Shown here: positions 1-6,985 of the stretch, one piece after another
Position numbering within the stretch: the first letter of the stretch is position 1
Layout: each line of letters starts with the position of its first letter
Assembly (NCBI GenBank): GCA_013203365.1
Contig: JABMQG010000178.1
Location: 1-12,561, forward strand
Direction of reading: 5' to 3'
Origin: Planctomycetota bacterium
GTDB taxonomy: Bacteria; Planctomycetota; Phycisphaerae; SM23-33; FEN-1343
DNA length: 12,561 nucleotides
Program-made: the position numbers and the translations under genes
The notes under the pieces: generated by a model
Database searches by the model: none
What the model saw: the letters and a program-made list of their open reading frames with translations, nothing else
What the model was told of the DNA's origin: nothing

Positions 1-1
1 T

Positions 2-132
2 CGCCAACTGCTGGTACTGCTGGGAATCAAGGGCAACTGACGCCAGTACTACATCGACGATCCGCACAAACCCGCCGAGATCGCTAACAAGTTCCGGACC
101 CCGCGGTTCGGCCTGAAGCTGGCCAATTTCGG
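2..132 (+). other. possible 3' remnant of a coding region, interrupted by TGA
   Basis: The frame starting at base 2 reads RQLLVLLGIKGN, then TGA at 38-40, then stays open to the TGA at 314-316. The stretch 41-132 looks coding: most codons end in G or C, and it translates to a plausible soluble segment containing YYIDDPHKPAEIANKF. After about 133 the third-position GC falls and the reading looks non-coding. This could be the last codons of a gene ending at 40 followed by chance openness, or an eroded gene with an in-frame stop. I do not recognise the family. Function and status are unknown. Confidence 0.25.
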
Positions 133-331
133 ACCACCCCAATGTACGGTTCTTTCTCTGGGGCACATTCTTTCCGCCCTAAGCTGCTGCTGCTGCTGCG
201 CGGGAAGTCCATTGAGGGCCCCAATTACCTATCTTCTACCGTATGCCTGGTTTGTCAATCTGCGATGTGAATCGTATGTTTCTATAGTGAACTCATATTG
301 TAGGGGCATGGGTTGACTCGTGTGTGTGTGG

Positions 332-367
332 GCTGCCTTCGGAGGCGGCAAGGAAGAAAGTTCCTTG
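332..367 (+). promoter_or_regulatory. two tandem hairpins in the leader of the calpain gene
   Basis: GCTGCCT (332-338) pairs with AGGCGGC (343-349) around a TCGG loop, with one G-U pair. Directly after it CAAGGAA (349-355) pairs perfectly with TTCCTTG (361-367) around GAAAG. The pair ends 7 bases before the likely ribosome binding site GAGG (375-378) of the gene at 386. A TTGACT hexamer at 313-318 could be a -35 element, but no good -10 follows at the usual spacing. A short (GT)n run lies at 319-329. No T-run follows the hairpins, so a leader RNA structure is more likely than a terminator. The rest of 133-331 shows nothing I can assign apart from five CTG triplets at 184-198. Confidence 0.3.
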
Positions 368-385
368 AATAGCCGAGGGTAGGCC

Positions 386-2515
386 ATGACAGCCAGACAA
401 TTATCCATTCCAACGATAGAGAACCTGGAGCCGCGGGTACTTCTCAGTGATACACCCATTGCGAGCCTCCTTGCCAATTACCAGGCTTTGGACGTCAGTC
501 CCACCGGCAGCATGTCTGTTGCAGGGGAACTTATCGCCGACAGCCCGGAATATGCCTATCAATTCACCGCTCCGGCCAAAGGCCGAGTGAACATTCAAAT
601 GAACGCCCTCGGCGGCGACCTCGACACTCTTTTGAATGTGTACAACAGCAAGGGCAAACGCATCCGCCGCAACAATAATGCCGCCAAAGGACAAACCGAC
701 AGCAAAATCCGGCTGAAAGTCAAGGCCGGGCGTACCTATTACATCGTAGCCGACAGCGCTAAAGGTAGCCTCGGCCAATACGAACTGGTCCTCACCAGCG
801 ATCCGGTTGACGACTATGGCGATAACGTCGATTCGGCCAAACCGGTCAAGGTAAGAAAAAACGGTAAAGCCGTAAAAAGTGGCAAGGTCAACTACGGTAG
901 CGACGTCGATGTGCTGGCAGTGACGGCCAGTAAGACCGGCACCATGTCCGTCACAATGGCACGCCTCGGCCGACGGGCCAGCCTCGACTGTGACCTGGAA
1001 GCTTGTGACGAGGCAGGCAACCTGCTGGCACAAAACGCCGGCTTCGGCAGCCAGCAGTCGGTCGTCACATTCAACGTAATCGCCGGTCAGACCTACTATC
1101 TCAAGGCCGCCGGCGTTAATGAGAGCGTCGGTAGATACCGTGTCCGCATCCTCACGAGCAGCCCGGCACCCAGTCCCCTACCTGACCCGACGCCCCAGCC
1201 CGACCCGACGCCCGAGCCTGATCCGATACCCGAGCCGGACCCACAGTTCGAGCCAGGCTCAACAGTCGCTACGCAGGTTCTCTACGCCGACGGGCTGGCC
1301 CAACTGCTGGTGCTGGGCACCGACGGCAATGACAGCATCACTCTGACGCAATTGGCCGGGTTGACTACGCTGACGACGCAATCCGGCGGCGAAACATTCG
1401 AAGATGCCTTCTCTGAAATAATAATCTACGGTTTTAGCGGCGACGATGTTATCCGCACAACCTATTCGGTTTCCACAAACATGTGGGTATACGCCGGCGC
1501 CGGTGCAGATACCATCTTCGACGCCGGCACTGGCCGGGCTACATTGCATGGCGGCGCAGGTGACGACTTGTTGGTCAGCATCGGCGGTGCGAACGACGCC
1601 CTGACAGGCGGCGAAGGATTCGACAGCTTCTGGATCGACTCAACCGATTCCGTCTTCGACGCCAGCACAACCGAAAGATCAGCCTTGGCCGTGCACCAGG
1701 TAACTGAGTTCTATCAGCCGTATGCCGCCAGCCCCGCAGACGCCGACTACGTCAGCCTCCAGATCGCCGGCCAGCCCCTGCGCGACCCGACCGTAACCGG
1801 CTACGCCGCCGGCTACGCTAACTTCGCCTCAGTACCGCTGTTTGTCGATGGCCCGCAATACGACGACATAGAACAGGGCTACATAGGTGACTGCTACTAC
1901 CTGGCTTCGCTGGCCGGGTACGCCCAGACCGATCCTGACATCATCACTCAAATGATCGCCCCGCTGGGTGACGGGACTTATGCCGTCCGCTTCTTCCGAA
2001 AGGGCCGGGAGGTCTACCTCAGAATCGATGCCGATCTGCCCGTGAGATACGATGGATCACTCGCCTACGCATCCTTAGGCGCCGACGGGGAGGCATGGGT
2101 GCCGTTGGTGGAGAAGGCCTACGCGTACTTCCGCTACGACAGTAATTCCTACGCCTCCATCGAGGGCGGGTGGATGACCACGGTCTATAGCGAAATCACC
2201 AATCTGTCGACGGCCCTGCGGTGGACCAGCAGCAGGTCGGCCAGTGAAATCTACGCCTACATTGCAAATAACCTGCAGGCCGGCCACGCCGTCAGTCTAG
2301 GCTCTCGCGCCGGCGGTGCCGGGCCGATCGTTGGCTCGCACGCTTATGCGGTCCTGTCGACTCGCACCGAGGCCGGGTTGAAATACGTCACAGTCCACAA
2401 CCCATGGGGAGTCGACGGCCGCCCTTACGACGCCAATCCCTACGACGGTGTGCTTGAAATCACCGCCGAACAACTGAAAGACGCATTCATAGCCGTCGCC
2501 GTCAGCATCGCTTGA
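386..2515 (+). CDS. secreted calpain-type (C2) cysteine protease with LEPR-XLL N-terminus, PPC and RTX-like domains
   Basis: The 709-residue protein is a modular surface or secreted peptidase. Residues 14-21 are LEPRVLLS, the N-terminal motif common on large exported planctomycete proteins. Two PPC-like beta-sandwich domains follow (about 40-139 and 160-256), then a Pro/Asp-rich linker (about 259-291). RTX-like calcium-binding nonapeptides lie near residues 311, 349, 370, 389 and 408 (for example GGAGDDLLV). The calpain-like catalytic domain fills about 470-709. The triad is visible: Cys503 in GYIGDCYYLASLAGY, His652 in GSHAYAVL and Asn672 in HNPWG. It should therefore be an active thiol endopeptidase, and the RTX motifs suggest calcium dependence outside the cell. 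ATG 386 is preceded by GAGG at 375-378 and places LEPR in its expected position close to the N-terminus. No classical hydrophobic signal peptide is evident, as is often the case with LEPR proteins. Substrate unknown. Confidence 0.87.
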   Translation: MTARQLSIPTIENLEPRVLLSDTPIASLLANYQALDVSPTGSMSVAGELIADSPEYAYQFTAPAKGRVNIQMNALGGDLDTLLNVYNSKGKRIRRNNNAAKGQTDSKIRLKVKAGRTYYIVADSAKGSLGQYELVLTSDPVDDYGDNVDSAKPVKVRKNGKAVKSGKVNYGSDVDVLAVTASKTGTMSVTMARLGRRASLDCDLEACDEAGNLLAQNAGFGSQQSVVTFNVIAGQTYYLKAAGVNESVGRYRVRILTSSPAPSPLPDPTPQPDPTPEPDPIPEPDPQFEPGSTVATQVLYADGLAQLLVLGTDGNDSITLTQLAGLTTLTTQSGGETFEDAFSEIIIYGFSGDDVIRTTYSVSTNMWVYAGAGADTIFDAGTGRATLHGGAGDDLLVSIGGANDALTGGEGFDSFWIDSTDSVFDASTTERSALAVHQVTEFYQPYAASPADADYVSLQIAGQPLRDPTVTGYAAGYANFASVPLFVDGPQYDDIEQGYIGDCYYLASLAGYAQTDPDIITQMIAPLGDGTYAVRFFRKGREVYLRIDADLPVRYDGSLAYASLGADGEAWVPLVEKAYAYFRYDSNSYASIEGGWMTTVYSEITNLSTALRWTSSRSASEIYAYIANNLQAGHAVSLGSRAGGAGPIVGSHAYAVLSTRTEAGLKYVTVHNPWGVDGRPYDANPYDGVLEITAEQLKDAFIAVAVSIA
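1181..1252 (+). repeat. four imperfect 18-bp tandem repeats coding the Pro/Asp linker
   Basis: Four consecutive 18-bp units (1181-1198, 1199-1216, 1217-1234, 1235-1252) encode variations of PDPTPQ, PDPTPE, PDPIPE and PDPQFE. The first two units differ at few positions and the fourth is the most diverged. They form a flexible, acidic, proline-rich spacer between the PPC-like domains and the RTX/calpain part. Such in-frame repeats can expand or contract by slippage without breaking the frame. Confidence 0.75.
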
Positions 2516-2631
2516 CATCGGCCACCGTGCCTGCACCCCGACCGGCTCTCGTGACGTGCGGACCTGCATGGCCCCAACACGCCGAACCAACACGCCGGTC
2601 CCGTTCCCGCAGACTCATCTCGATCCGGTAT

Positions 2632-2651
2632 CCGCTCTCCTTAGAAAGCGG
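2632..2651 (+). other. isolated hairpin in the 2516-2824 intergenic region
   Basis: CCGCTCTC pairs with GAAAGCGG around CTTA, giving an 8-bp stem with one mismatch. No T-run follows, so an intrinsic terminator for the calpain gene is doubtful. The rest of 2516-2786 shows no credible gene, promoter or repeat that I can support. Confidence 0.25.
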
Positions 2652-2786
2652 ACAGTTCTACTTTGGTAAGACAGCCAGGGCTTGTTGCACTTGCCAGCAG
2701 CGCCGTCAGTGCAATACAATCATATCGCTAGTGTTGTTCGCGTAAGGTTGCTTCGCCGACGCCGGGTTAAGGGGCTTGTTGTGGCG

Positions 2787-2824
2787 GCCGATGTTGCAGT
2801 GATCGGCTTGGTTTTTCTTTTTTT
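2787..2824 (+). terminator. intrinsic-terminator-like hairpin and T-run directly before the tRNA
   Basis: GCCGAT (2787-2792) pairs perfectly with ATCGGC (2802-2807) across a 9-base loop. A tract of mostly T follows (2808-2824) and runs up to the first base of the tRNA-Arg gene. It would end read-through from the calpain direction. The stem is short for a strong terminator. Because the T-run touches the mature tRNA 5' end, this stretch could instead lie in the tRNA promoter or precursor leader. Confidence 0.4.
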
Positions 2825-2898
2825 GCGCCCGTAGCTCAATTGGATAGAGCAGTGGCCTTCTAAGCCGCAGGTTACAGGTTCGAGCCCTGTCGGGCGTA
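2825..2898 (+). tRNA. tRNA-Arg (anticodon UCU)
   Basis: The 74-base sequence folds into a standard cloverleaf. The acceptor stem is GCGCCCG with CGGGCGT (first pair G-U) plus discriminator A. The D stem is GCTC/GAGC. The anticodon stem is GTGGC/GCCGC around the loop CTTCTAA, giving anticodon TCT, which reads AGA and possibly AGG. The variable loop is AGGTT and the T arm is ACAGG-TTCGAGC-CCTGT. No CCA is encoded. The gene stands alone between the calpain gene and the aldo/keto reductase. Confidence 0.96.
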
Positions 2899-2915
2899 GT
2901 GACTTTCCTTGTCAT

Positions 2916-2939
2916 GGAAACAAGGTTGTTTCCTTTGTT
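2916..2939 (+). terminator. likely terminator of the tRNA-Arg transcript
   Basis: GGAAACA (2916-2922) pairs perfectly with TGTTTCC (2927-2933) around AGGT, followed by the T-rich TTTGTT. It lies 17 bases after the tRNA, where a terminator is expected. An alternative hairpin is also possible: CCTTGT at 2907-2912 with ACAAGG at 2920-2925, which uses part of the same segment. The stem is AT-rich and the T-run is interrupted, so termination may be partial. Confidence 0.42.
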
Positions 2940-3098
2940 CTCAAAGCCCTTCTGAGTGTTAGCGCCGTATGTATCAGTATCTTGGCTCGGCAATACAGAT
3001 TGGCCCGAACGCGTGGTGCATTCGGCGAAAGTGGACCCACGGCGGTCGTGGGCGGAAGATTGAATGAGATATGTCGGTTCAGGCATGGAGATAGCGTG

Positions 3099-4109
3099 AT
3101 GAAGCGTCGCGAATTTCTGAAAGATACTGTCAGCCTTGGAGCTGGGATCTCGATGGGCCGACTCATGCCTGGAGAGGAGTCGGTTGCCTCAACTGGCGCA
3201 GATACGGGCAAAGGAAACGCACCGTCGTTGCCGCGTCGGCCATTCGGTGAGACAGGAATAGAGCTTTCGATTATCGGCTTCGGCGGGATCGTCGTGATGA
3301 AGGCCGAGCAGAATCACGCCAACAAGCTGGTAGCTGAGGCCGTTGAGAGGGGGGTGAACTATTTCGACGTAGCGCCGACATACGGCGACGCGGAGTTGAA
3401 GCTGGGTCCGGCCTTGCTGCCTTATCGCAAGAACGTGTTCCTTGCCTGCAAGACTACGGAACGCAAGCGGGATGCCGCGGAAAGCGAGCTGAAGCGATCC
3501 CTGGAGCGACTTCGCACGGATTACCTGGACTTGTACCAGTTGCATGCGCTGGAAGACCTGAAGACAGACGTAGACGTCGTTTTCGGCCCTGGCGGTGCAA
3601 TGGAGACATTCCTGGCGGCGAAGAAGGCTGGCGTGGTCCGGCACCTTGGGTTTTCGGCGCACTCCGTGGAGGCCGCCCTGGCCGCGATGGACCGATACGA
3701 CTTCGACTCGGTTCTCTTCCCAATCAATTTCGCTTGTTTCCACGCCGGCGATTTCGGCCCGCAGGTTATTGCCAAGGCCAAGTCGAAGAACATCGCGCGG
3801 CTGGCGCTTAAGGCCATGGCTCAGTGCCCGTGGCCGGATAAAAATGCCCCCGAGCGTGCGCGGTTCGCAAAATGCTGGTATCGTCCGCTGATCGATCCGG
3901 CGCAGGCTGCGCTGGGCCTGCGATTCACGCTCAGCCAGCCTATCACGGCGGCGGTTTCACCAGGGGAAGAGACGCTATTTCGGTTGGCCTTGGATTTGGC
4001 GATGGATTTCAAGCCGCTGACGCCAAGCGAAGAAAACCAAGTCAAGACGTGGGCGAAGAAGGTGGCCCCGATTTTCAGCTACAAGGGTCGGCAGGAAGCC
4101 AAACCCTGA
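3099..4109 (+). CDS. Tat-leader aldo/keto reductase
   Basis: The 336-residue protein has the aldo/keto reductase TIM-barrel signature. It would reduce an aldehyde or ketone with NAD(P)H; the substrate is unknown. The catalytic tetrad is visible as Asp90 and Tyr95 (NYFDVAPTYGDAE), Lys118 (FLACKTT) and His149 (LYQLHAL). The N-terminus MKRREFLKDTVSLGAG is a twin-arginine leader with RR at residues 3-4, followed by a short hydrophobic stretch, which predicts folded export. No C-terminal 4Fe-4S cysteine cluster is seen. I chose ATG 3099 because GGAG at 3087-3090 sits 8 bases upstream and the Tat motif starts exactly there. The frame stays open upstream to a TTG at 2982, but that would bury the Tat motif internally. 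The gene converges on rhaA with a 19-bp gap, so it is not in the rhaA operon. Confidence 0.88.
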   Translation: MKRREFLKDTVSLGAGISMGRLMPGEESVASTGADTGKGNAPSLPRRPFGETGIELSIIGFGGIVVMKAEQNHANKLVAEAVERGVNYFDVAPTYGDAELKLGPALLPYRKNVFLACKTTERKRDAAESELKRSLERLRTDYLDLYQLHALEDLKTDVDVVFGPGGAMETFLAAKKAGVVRHLGFSAHSVEAALAAMDRYDFDSVLFPINFACFHAGDFGPQVIAKAKSKNIARLALKAMAQCPWPDKNAPERARFAKCWYRPLIDPAQAALGLRFTLSQPITAAVSPGEETLFRLALDLAMDFKPLTPSEENQVKTWAKKVAPIFSYKGRQEAKP

Positions 4110-4128
4110 TCACCAGACGATCCGCTAG

Positions 4129-5397
4129 TTACCGCTTGTTGAGGACTTCTTGCTCATAGCTGCGCACCTCGTCCAGCCAGGCCATTGCGACGGGGGCGTT
4201 TTTGCTGAGGCAGTAATAGTCCCAGACGGGGCCGAAGGGAAGGCTCTTGGTTTCTTCCATCAATGCAAGCCGACCGGTCAGGTCGCCCTTGGCCTCCATA
4301 TTCTGGATCATGCTTGTGGGCTCCAGCATGGCGGCCAGGAGGGCCTTGAGCATGTTTCGCGCACCGATGACCCAGGCGGCTATGCGATTGATGCTGGCGT
4401 CGAAAAAGTCCAGGCCGATATGCACCCGGTGGAGGAAGTCCCCTCGCACCAACTCCCTGGCGATGGCAAACAGTTCGTCATCAAGCGCGACGACGTGGTC
4501 GCTGTCCCATCGCACCGGTCGGCTGACGTGCAAAAGGATGCGGTCGAGGAAACACAGTACGCTGGATATCTTGTCGCTGATTACCTCGGTGGGGTGAAAG
4601 TGGCCGCTGTCCAGGCACAGCAGTTTGCCTCGGCTGACGGCGTAGCCCATGTAGAACTCGTGGCTGCCGACGACGTAGCTCTCCGAGCCTATGCCGAAAA
4701 GCTTCGGCTCTACGGAGTCGAGCACGTATTTCGTGTCGGCTTTTTCGGCGAACACCTGATCGAGCGACTCGATGAGCCGCCGACGGGGGGCCAGGCGGTC
4801 TGCTGGGGTATCCTTGTAGCCGTCTGGGACCCAGACATTGTTGACGCAAGGCGAACCTAGCTGTCGGCCTATCTCGGCGGCGATCCTGCGAGATGCCCTG
4901 CCGTGCTCAATCCAGAACTGGCGGATGGCCTTGTCCGGATGAGAAAGGGTAAAGCCGTCGAGCGCCTTGGGGTGGGAGAAGAATGTCGGGTTAAAGTCCA
5001 ACCCGGCCAGCCGGCCCTTGGCCCAGTCGATCCATGGTTGGAAATGCTTCACCGTGATTTGGTCGCGGTCGACGAACTTGTCTGCGTTGTCGAGGTAGGA
5101 TGCGTGGAGGTTCAGCCGATGCTTCCCTGGAATAAGGCTGACGGCCTTTTCAATGTCGCCTTGGAGCTCGTCAATCGTGCGGGCCTTGCCAGGGTAGTTT
5201 CCGGTGGCCTGGATGCCGCCTCCGGTAAGAACGGCGCCGGGCCTTTCGAGGCCTCCCAAGTCGTCTCCCTGCCAGCAGTGGATGGATATGGCGATGGTCT
5301 GGAGAATCCGCATTGCTACTTGGGCGTCCACGCCAAGTTCGGCGTAGCGTTGCCTTGCCAGTTCGTAGGCCTGCTCGATCTGCTTGTCTTTAGGCAC
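4129..5397 (-). CDS. rhaA: L-rhamnose isomerase
   Basis: This is the cytoplasmic metal-dependent isomerase that converts L-rhamnose to L-rhamnulose, the first step of phosphorylating rhamnose catabolism. The 422-residue product is near the roughly 419 of the E. coli enzyme and colinear with it. Diagnostic blocks include [57 protein letters not shown] and [20 protein letters not shown]. Expected metal-site residues are kept at a constant offset of four from E. coli: Glu230, Asp263, His290, Asp298, Asp300, Asp330. I prefer the GTG start at 5397, because GGAG lies 7 bases upstream and the resulting N-terminus aligns with E. coli. In-frame ATGs at 5412 and 5433 are alternatives. The gene is divergent from the URO-D/GH106 cluster. 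No rhaB or rhaD is in the window. Confidence 0.97.
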   Translation of the reverse strand: MPKDKQIEQAYELARQRYAELGVDAQVAMRILQTIAISIHCWQGDDLGGLERPGAVLTGGGIQATGNYPGKARTIDELQGDIEKAVSLIPGKHRLNLHASYLDNADKFVDRDQITVKHFQPWIDWAKGRLAGLDFNPTFFSHPKALDGFTLSHPDKAIRQFWIEHGRASRRIAAEIGRQLGSPCVNNVWVPDGYKDTPADRLAPRRRLIESLDQVFAEKADTKYVLDSVEPKLFGIGSESYVVGSHEFYMGYAVSRGKLLCLDSGHFHPTEVISDKISSVLCFLDRILLHVSRPVRWDSDHVVALDDELFAIARELVRGDFLHRVHIGLDFFDASINRIAAWVIGARNMLKALLAAMLEPTSMIQNMEAKGDLTGRLALMEETKSLPFGPVWDYYCLSKNAPVAMAWLDEVRSYEQEVLNKR

Positions 5398-5462
5398 AAT
5401 GGTTCTCCGCATTCGAGGCGGCACCCGAAGCATATCGGGGGCGATACCGTCTCAATTGAACC

Positions 5463-5480
5463 CGTTTGCCGCGTCAAACG
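5463..5480. promoter_or_regulatory. inverted repeat, putative operator on the rhaA side
   Basis: CGTTTG (5463-5468) and CAAACG (5475-5480) form perfect 6-bp arms around CCGCGT. The site lies 65 bp upstream of the preferred rhaA start, within the rhaA/URO-D divergent region. The same arms recur at 5579-5591 with a 1-base spacer. This suggests a dimeric repressor or activator controlling both directions, but the different spacing makes a single regulator uncertain. Confidence 0.45.
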
Positions 5481-5565
5481 CAACGGCGATGTGAGACCGG
5501 CTTCATTAACATGAAAACAAGCTTGCTATTGCCCCGGATTTCCTAGATGAACACCACAGTCCATG

Positions 5566-5591
5566 TATAATAAAACGCCGTTTGCCAAACG
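5566..5591 (+). promoter_or_regulatory. putative promoter -10 and overlapping operator for the URO-D/GH106 cluster
   Basis: A perfect TATAAT lies at 5566-5571. Beginning 7 bases after it, CGTTTG-C-CAAACG (5579-5591) forms a perfect inverted repeat that would overlap the transcription start, a typical repressor position. No good -35 hexamer is seen 16-18 bases upstream, so the promoter may need an activator or be weak. A further palindrome, GCCGGCCGGC, lies at 5593-5602. The rest of 5398-5682 holds only these sites and the ribosome binding site of the next gene. Confidence 0.45.
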
Positions 5592-5682
5592 TGCCGGCCG
5601 GCGGAGGTCATAAGGGAAATCCGCTCCAAGCAAGCACCAGGCTGCCCCAGATAGCGGCCGAACGAAACCAGGAGATGTTTCG

Positions 5683-6834
5683 ATGTCGATAACGCCTTGT
5701 CGGACCAAGTGGAAAGGGACATTGACCGATCGCGAACGGTTCAACAACCAGATGCACTACAGGCCCGTGGACCGCTGCTTCAATATGGAATTCGGGTATT
5801 GGGATGAGAACTTCCGGCAGTGGCCGCTTTTTACGGAAAATGGCATACAAAACAACGACCAGGCGGAGGTCTTCTTCAACTTCGACGTCATCAAGACCAT
5901 CGGCGGGAATTTGTCGTCGTCCTCAGCGATAAATCCGTTAGTGGATATGAATCCGCCGTTCCCATGGGAGCTCATCGAGGAGACACAAACCAGCAAGATC
6001 ATTCGCAATTCCGACGGCCTGCTCGCCGAGCTGCCAAAGGATGGGCACGACACCATACCGCACTTCATCAAGTCCTCTATCGTCACACCGCATGACTGGC
6101 AACAGGTCAAGGCAGAGCGTTTCCGGCGCGACGACCCGGCACGAAGTATCGACGTCGAATCGCTCAAACGCCTGCACCCACCAGACAGGGATTATCCTTT
6201 GGGAGTGGACTGCGGTTCGATGATCGGCCGAATACGCGATATGCTGACGTTCGAAGGGCTGGCCTATGCCACTTACGATTACCCCAAGATGGTCGAGGAC
6301 ATGGTCGAAACACGCTGCCAACTAGTTGAGGACGCACTCGACCAGCTGCTGGCATACCTCGATTTCGATTTCGCCACCGGCTGGGAGGATATCTGCTTCA
6401 AGAACGGCCCGATCGTCTCGGTGGGCTTCTTCCGCGATGTTATCGTCCCGCGATACAAGCGAATCGGCGCCAAGCTCAAGGCCCACGGAGTGGATATCTG
6501 GTACACAGACTGCGACGGCGACGTCAGACCCATCCTGCCCCTGATGATGAAAGGCGGCATCAACTGCCTCATGCCTTTCGAAGTCAACAGCTGCGAACAC
6601 CCGGCTGAATTGCTTAACGACTTCGGCAGGGAACTCCGCATCATGGGCGGATTCGACAAGATCCAACTCGGCAAGGGGCCTAAGGCCATCAAGGCCTACA
6701 TGCAGTCGCTGGTTCCGCTGGTCCAACGCGGCGGATACATACCATTCTGCGACCACCGCTGCCCACCTAACGTCAAGCCCGAGGACTACTTGTATTACCT
6801 GGACCTGAAGGAACAAACCTTCGGCATGAAGTAG
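5683..6834 (+). CDS. uroporphyrinogen decarboxylase (URO-D) superfamily protein, function unknown
   Basis: The 383-residue protein resembles the URO-D superfamily branch found in Planctomycetes and Lentisphaerae sugar loci and in MtaA/CmuA-type methyltransferases, not the haem-pathway HemE. Recognisable C-terminal features are EHPAELLNDFGRELRIMGGFDK (about residues 305-326, split here as EHPAELLNDFG and RELRIMGGFDK) and GGYIPFCDHRCPPNVKPEDY (about 350-369). Potential metal-binding residues include Cys277 (YTDCDGD), Cys295, Cys304, Cys356 and His358. I see no clear HxC zinc motif of the MtaA type. ATG 5683 follows GGAG at 5671-5674 with 8-base spacing. It is the first gene of a plus-strand cluster with the GH106 gene, which begins 151 bp downstream. 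A corrinoid-dependent demethylase for O-methylated sugars is conceivable, but no corrinoid protein is nearby. Substrate and reaction are unknown. Confidence 0.85.
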   Translation: MSITPCRTKWKGTLTDRERFNNQMHYRPVDRCFNMEFGYWDENFRQWPLFTENGIQNNDQAEVFFNFDVIKTIGGNLSSSSAINPLVDMNPPFPWELIEETQTSKIIRNSDGLLAELPKDGHDTIPHFIKSSIVTPHDWQQVKAERFRRDDPARSIDVESLKRLHPPDRDYPLGVDCGSMIGRIRDMLTFEGLAYATYDYPKMVEDMVETRCQLVEDALDQLLAYLDFDFATGWEDICFKNGPIVSVGFFRDVIVPRYKRIGAKLKAHGVDIWYTDCDGDVRPILPLMMKGGINCLMPFEVNSCEHPAELLNDFGRELRIMGGFDKIQLGKGPKAIKAYMQSLVPLVQRGGYIPFCDHRCPPNVKPEDYLYYLDLKEQTFGMK

Positions 6835-6899
6835 AATCCCTGATAGCAATGAACCCCCGCACCAAGACGCCACAGAGGGGTCGGTTTCCGAAAAGTCCT

Positions 6900-6928
6900 T
6901 TGACCTTTTAAGTGCCGAGTGCGAGGAT
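6900..6928 (+). promoter_or_regulatory. weak internal promoter candidate before the GH106 gene
   Basis: TTGACC at 6900-6905 is followed after 17 bases by GAGGAT at 6923-6928. The -35 match is good and the -10 is poor. If used, the transcript would start just before the hairpin at 6944-6963. No other gene or repeat is seen in the 151-bp gap. Confidence 0.22.
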
Positions 6929-6943
6929 TGCGACGTATTTGGC

Positions 6944-6972
6944 GGCCGGTGAGTGTGCCGGCCTGTATTTTT
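6944..6972 (+). promoter_or_regulatory. terminator-shaped hairpin abutting the GH106 ribosome binding site
   Basis: GGCCGG (6944-6949) and CCGGCC (6958-6963) form a perfect all-GC stem around TGAGTGTG, followed by TGTATTTTT (6964-6972). The next bases, GGGAG (6973-6977), are the ribosome binding site of the gene at 6986. The shape is that of an intrinsic terminator or attenuator inside the cluster. It could reduce expression of the GH106 and aldo/keto reductase genes relative to the URO-D gene, or be relieved under induction. Alternatively it is a stabilising 3' end for the URO-D mRNA. Confidence 0.45.
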
Positions 6973-6985
6973 GGGAGATGGAGTC

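Noticed and set aside
38..40. TGA as a selenocysteine or recoded codon
   Set aside because: No gene identity, no selenoprotein family and no downstream stem-loop I can support; simple stop or decay is more likely.
184..198. Five CTG triplets as a meaningful microsatellite
   Set aside because: Too short, in a stretch with no supported gene, and of no visible consequence.
401..1033. Minus-strand open frame opposite the calpain gene
   Set aside because: No ribosome binding site or domain, and it lies opposite a coherent multi-domain protein.
2706..3086. Minus-strand open frame of 126 codons covering the tRNA-Arg gene
   Set aside because: Its middle (DRARTCNLRLRRPLLYPIELRAQ, given here only as the familiar antisense-tRNA peptide DRARTCNLRLRRPLLYP) is the well-known translation of a tRNA complement and a frequent false protein.
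2982..3098. N-terminal extension of the first aldo/keto reductase from TTG 2982
   Set aside because: It would bury the twin-arginine leader and ignores the good GGAG before ATG 3099.
4150..4860. Plus-strand open frames opposite rhaA
   Set aside because: The minus strand encodes an unambiguous full-length L-rhamnose isomerase; the plus frames are shadows.
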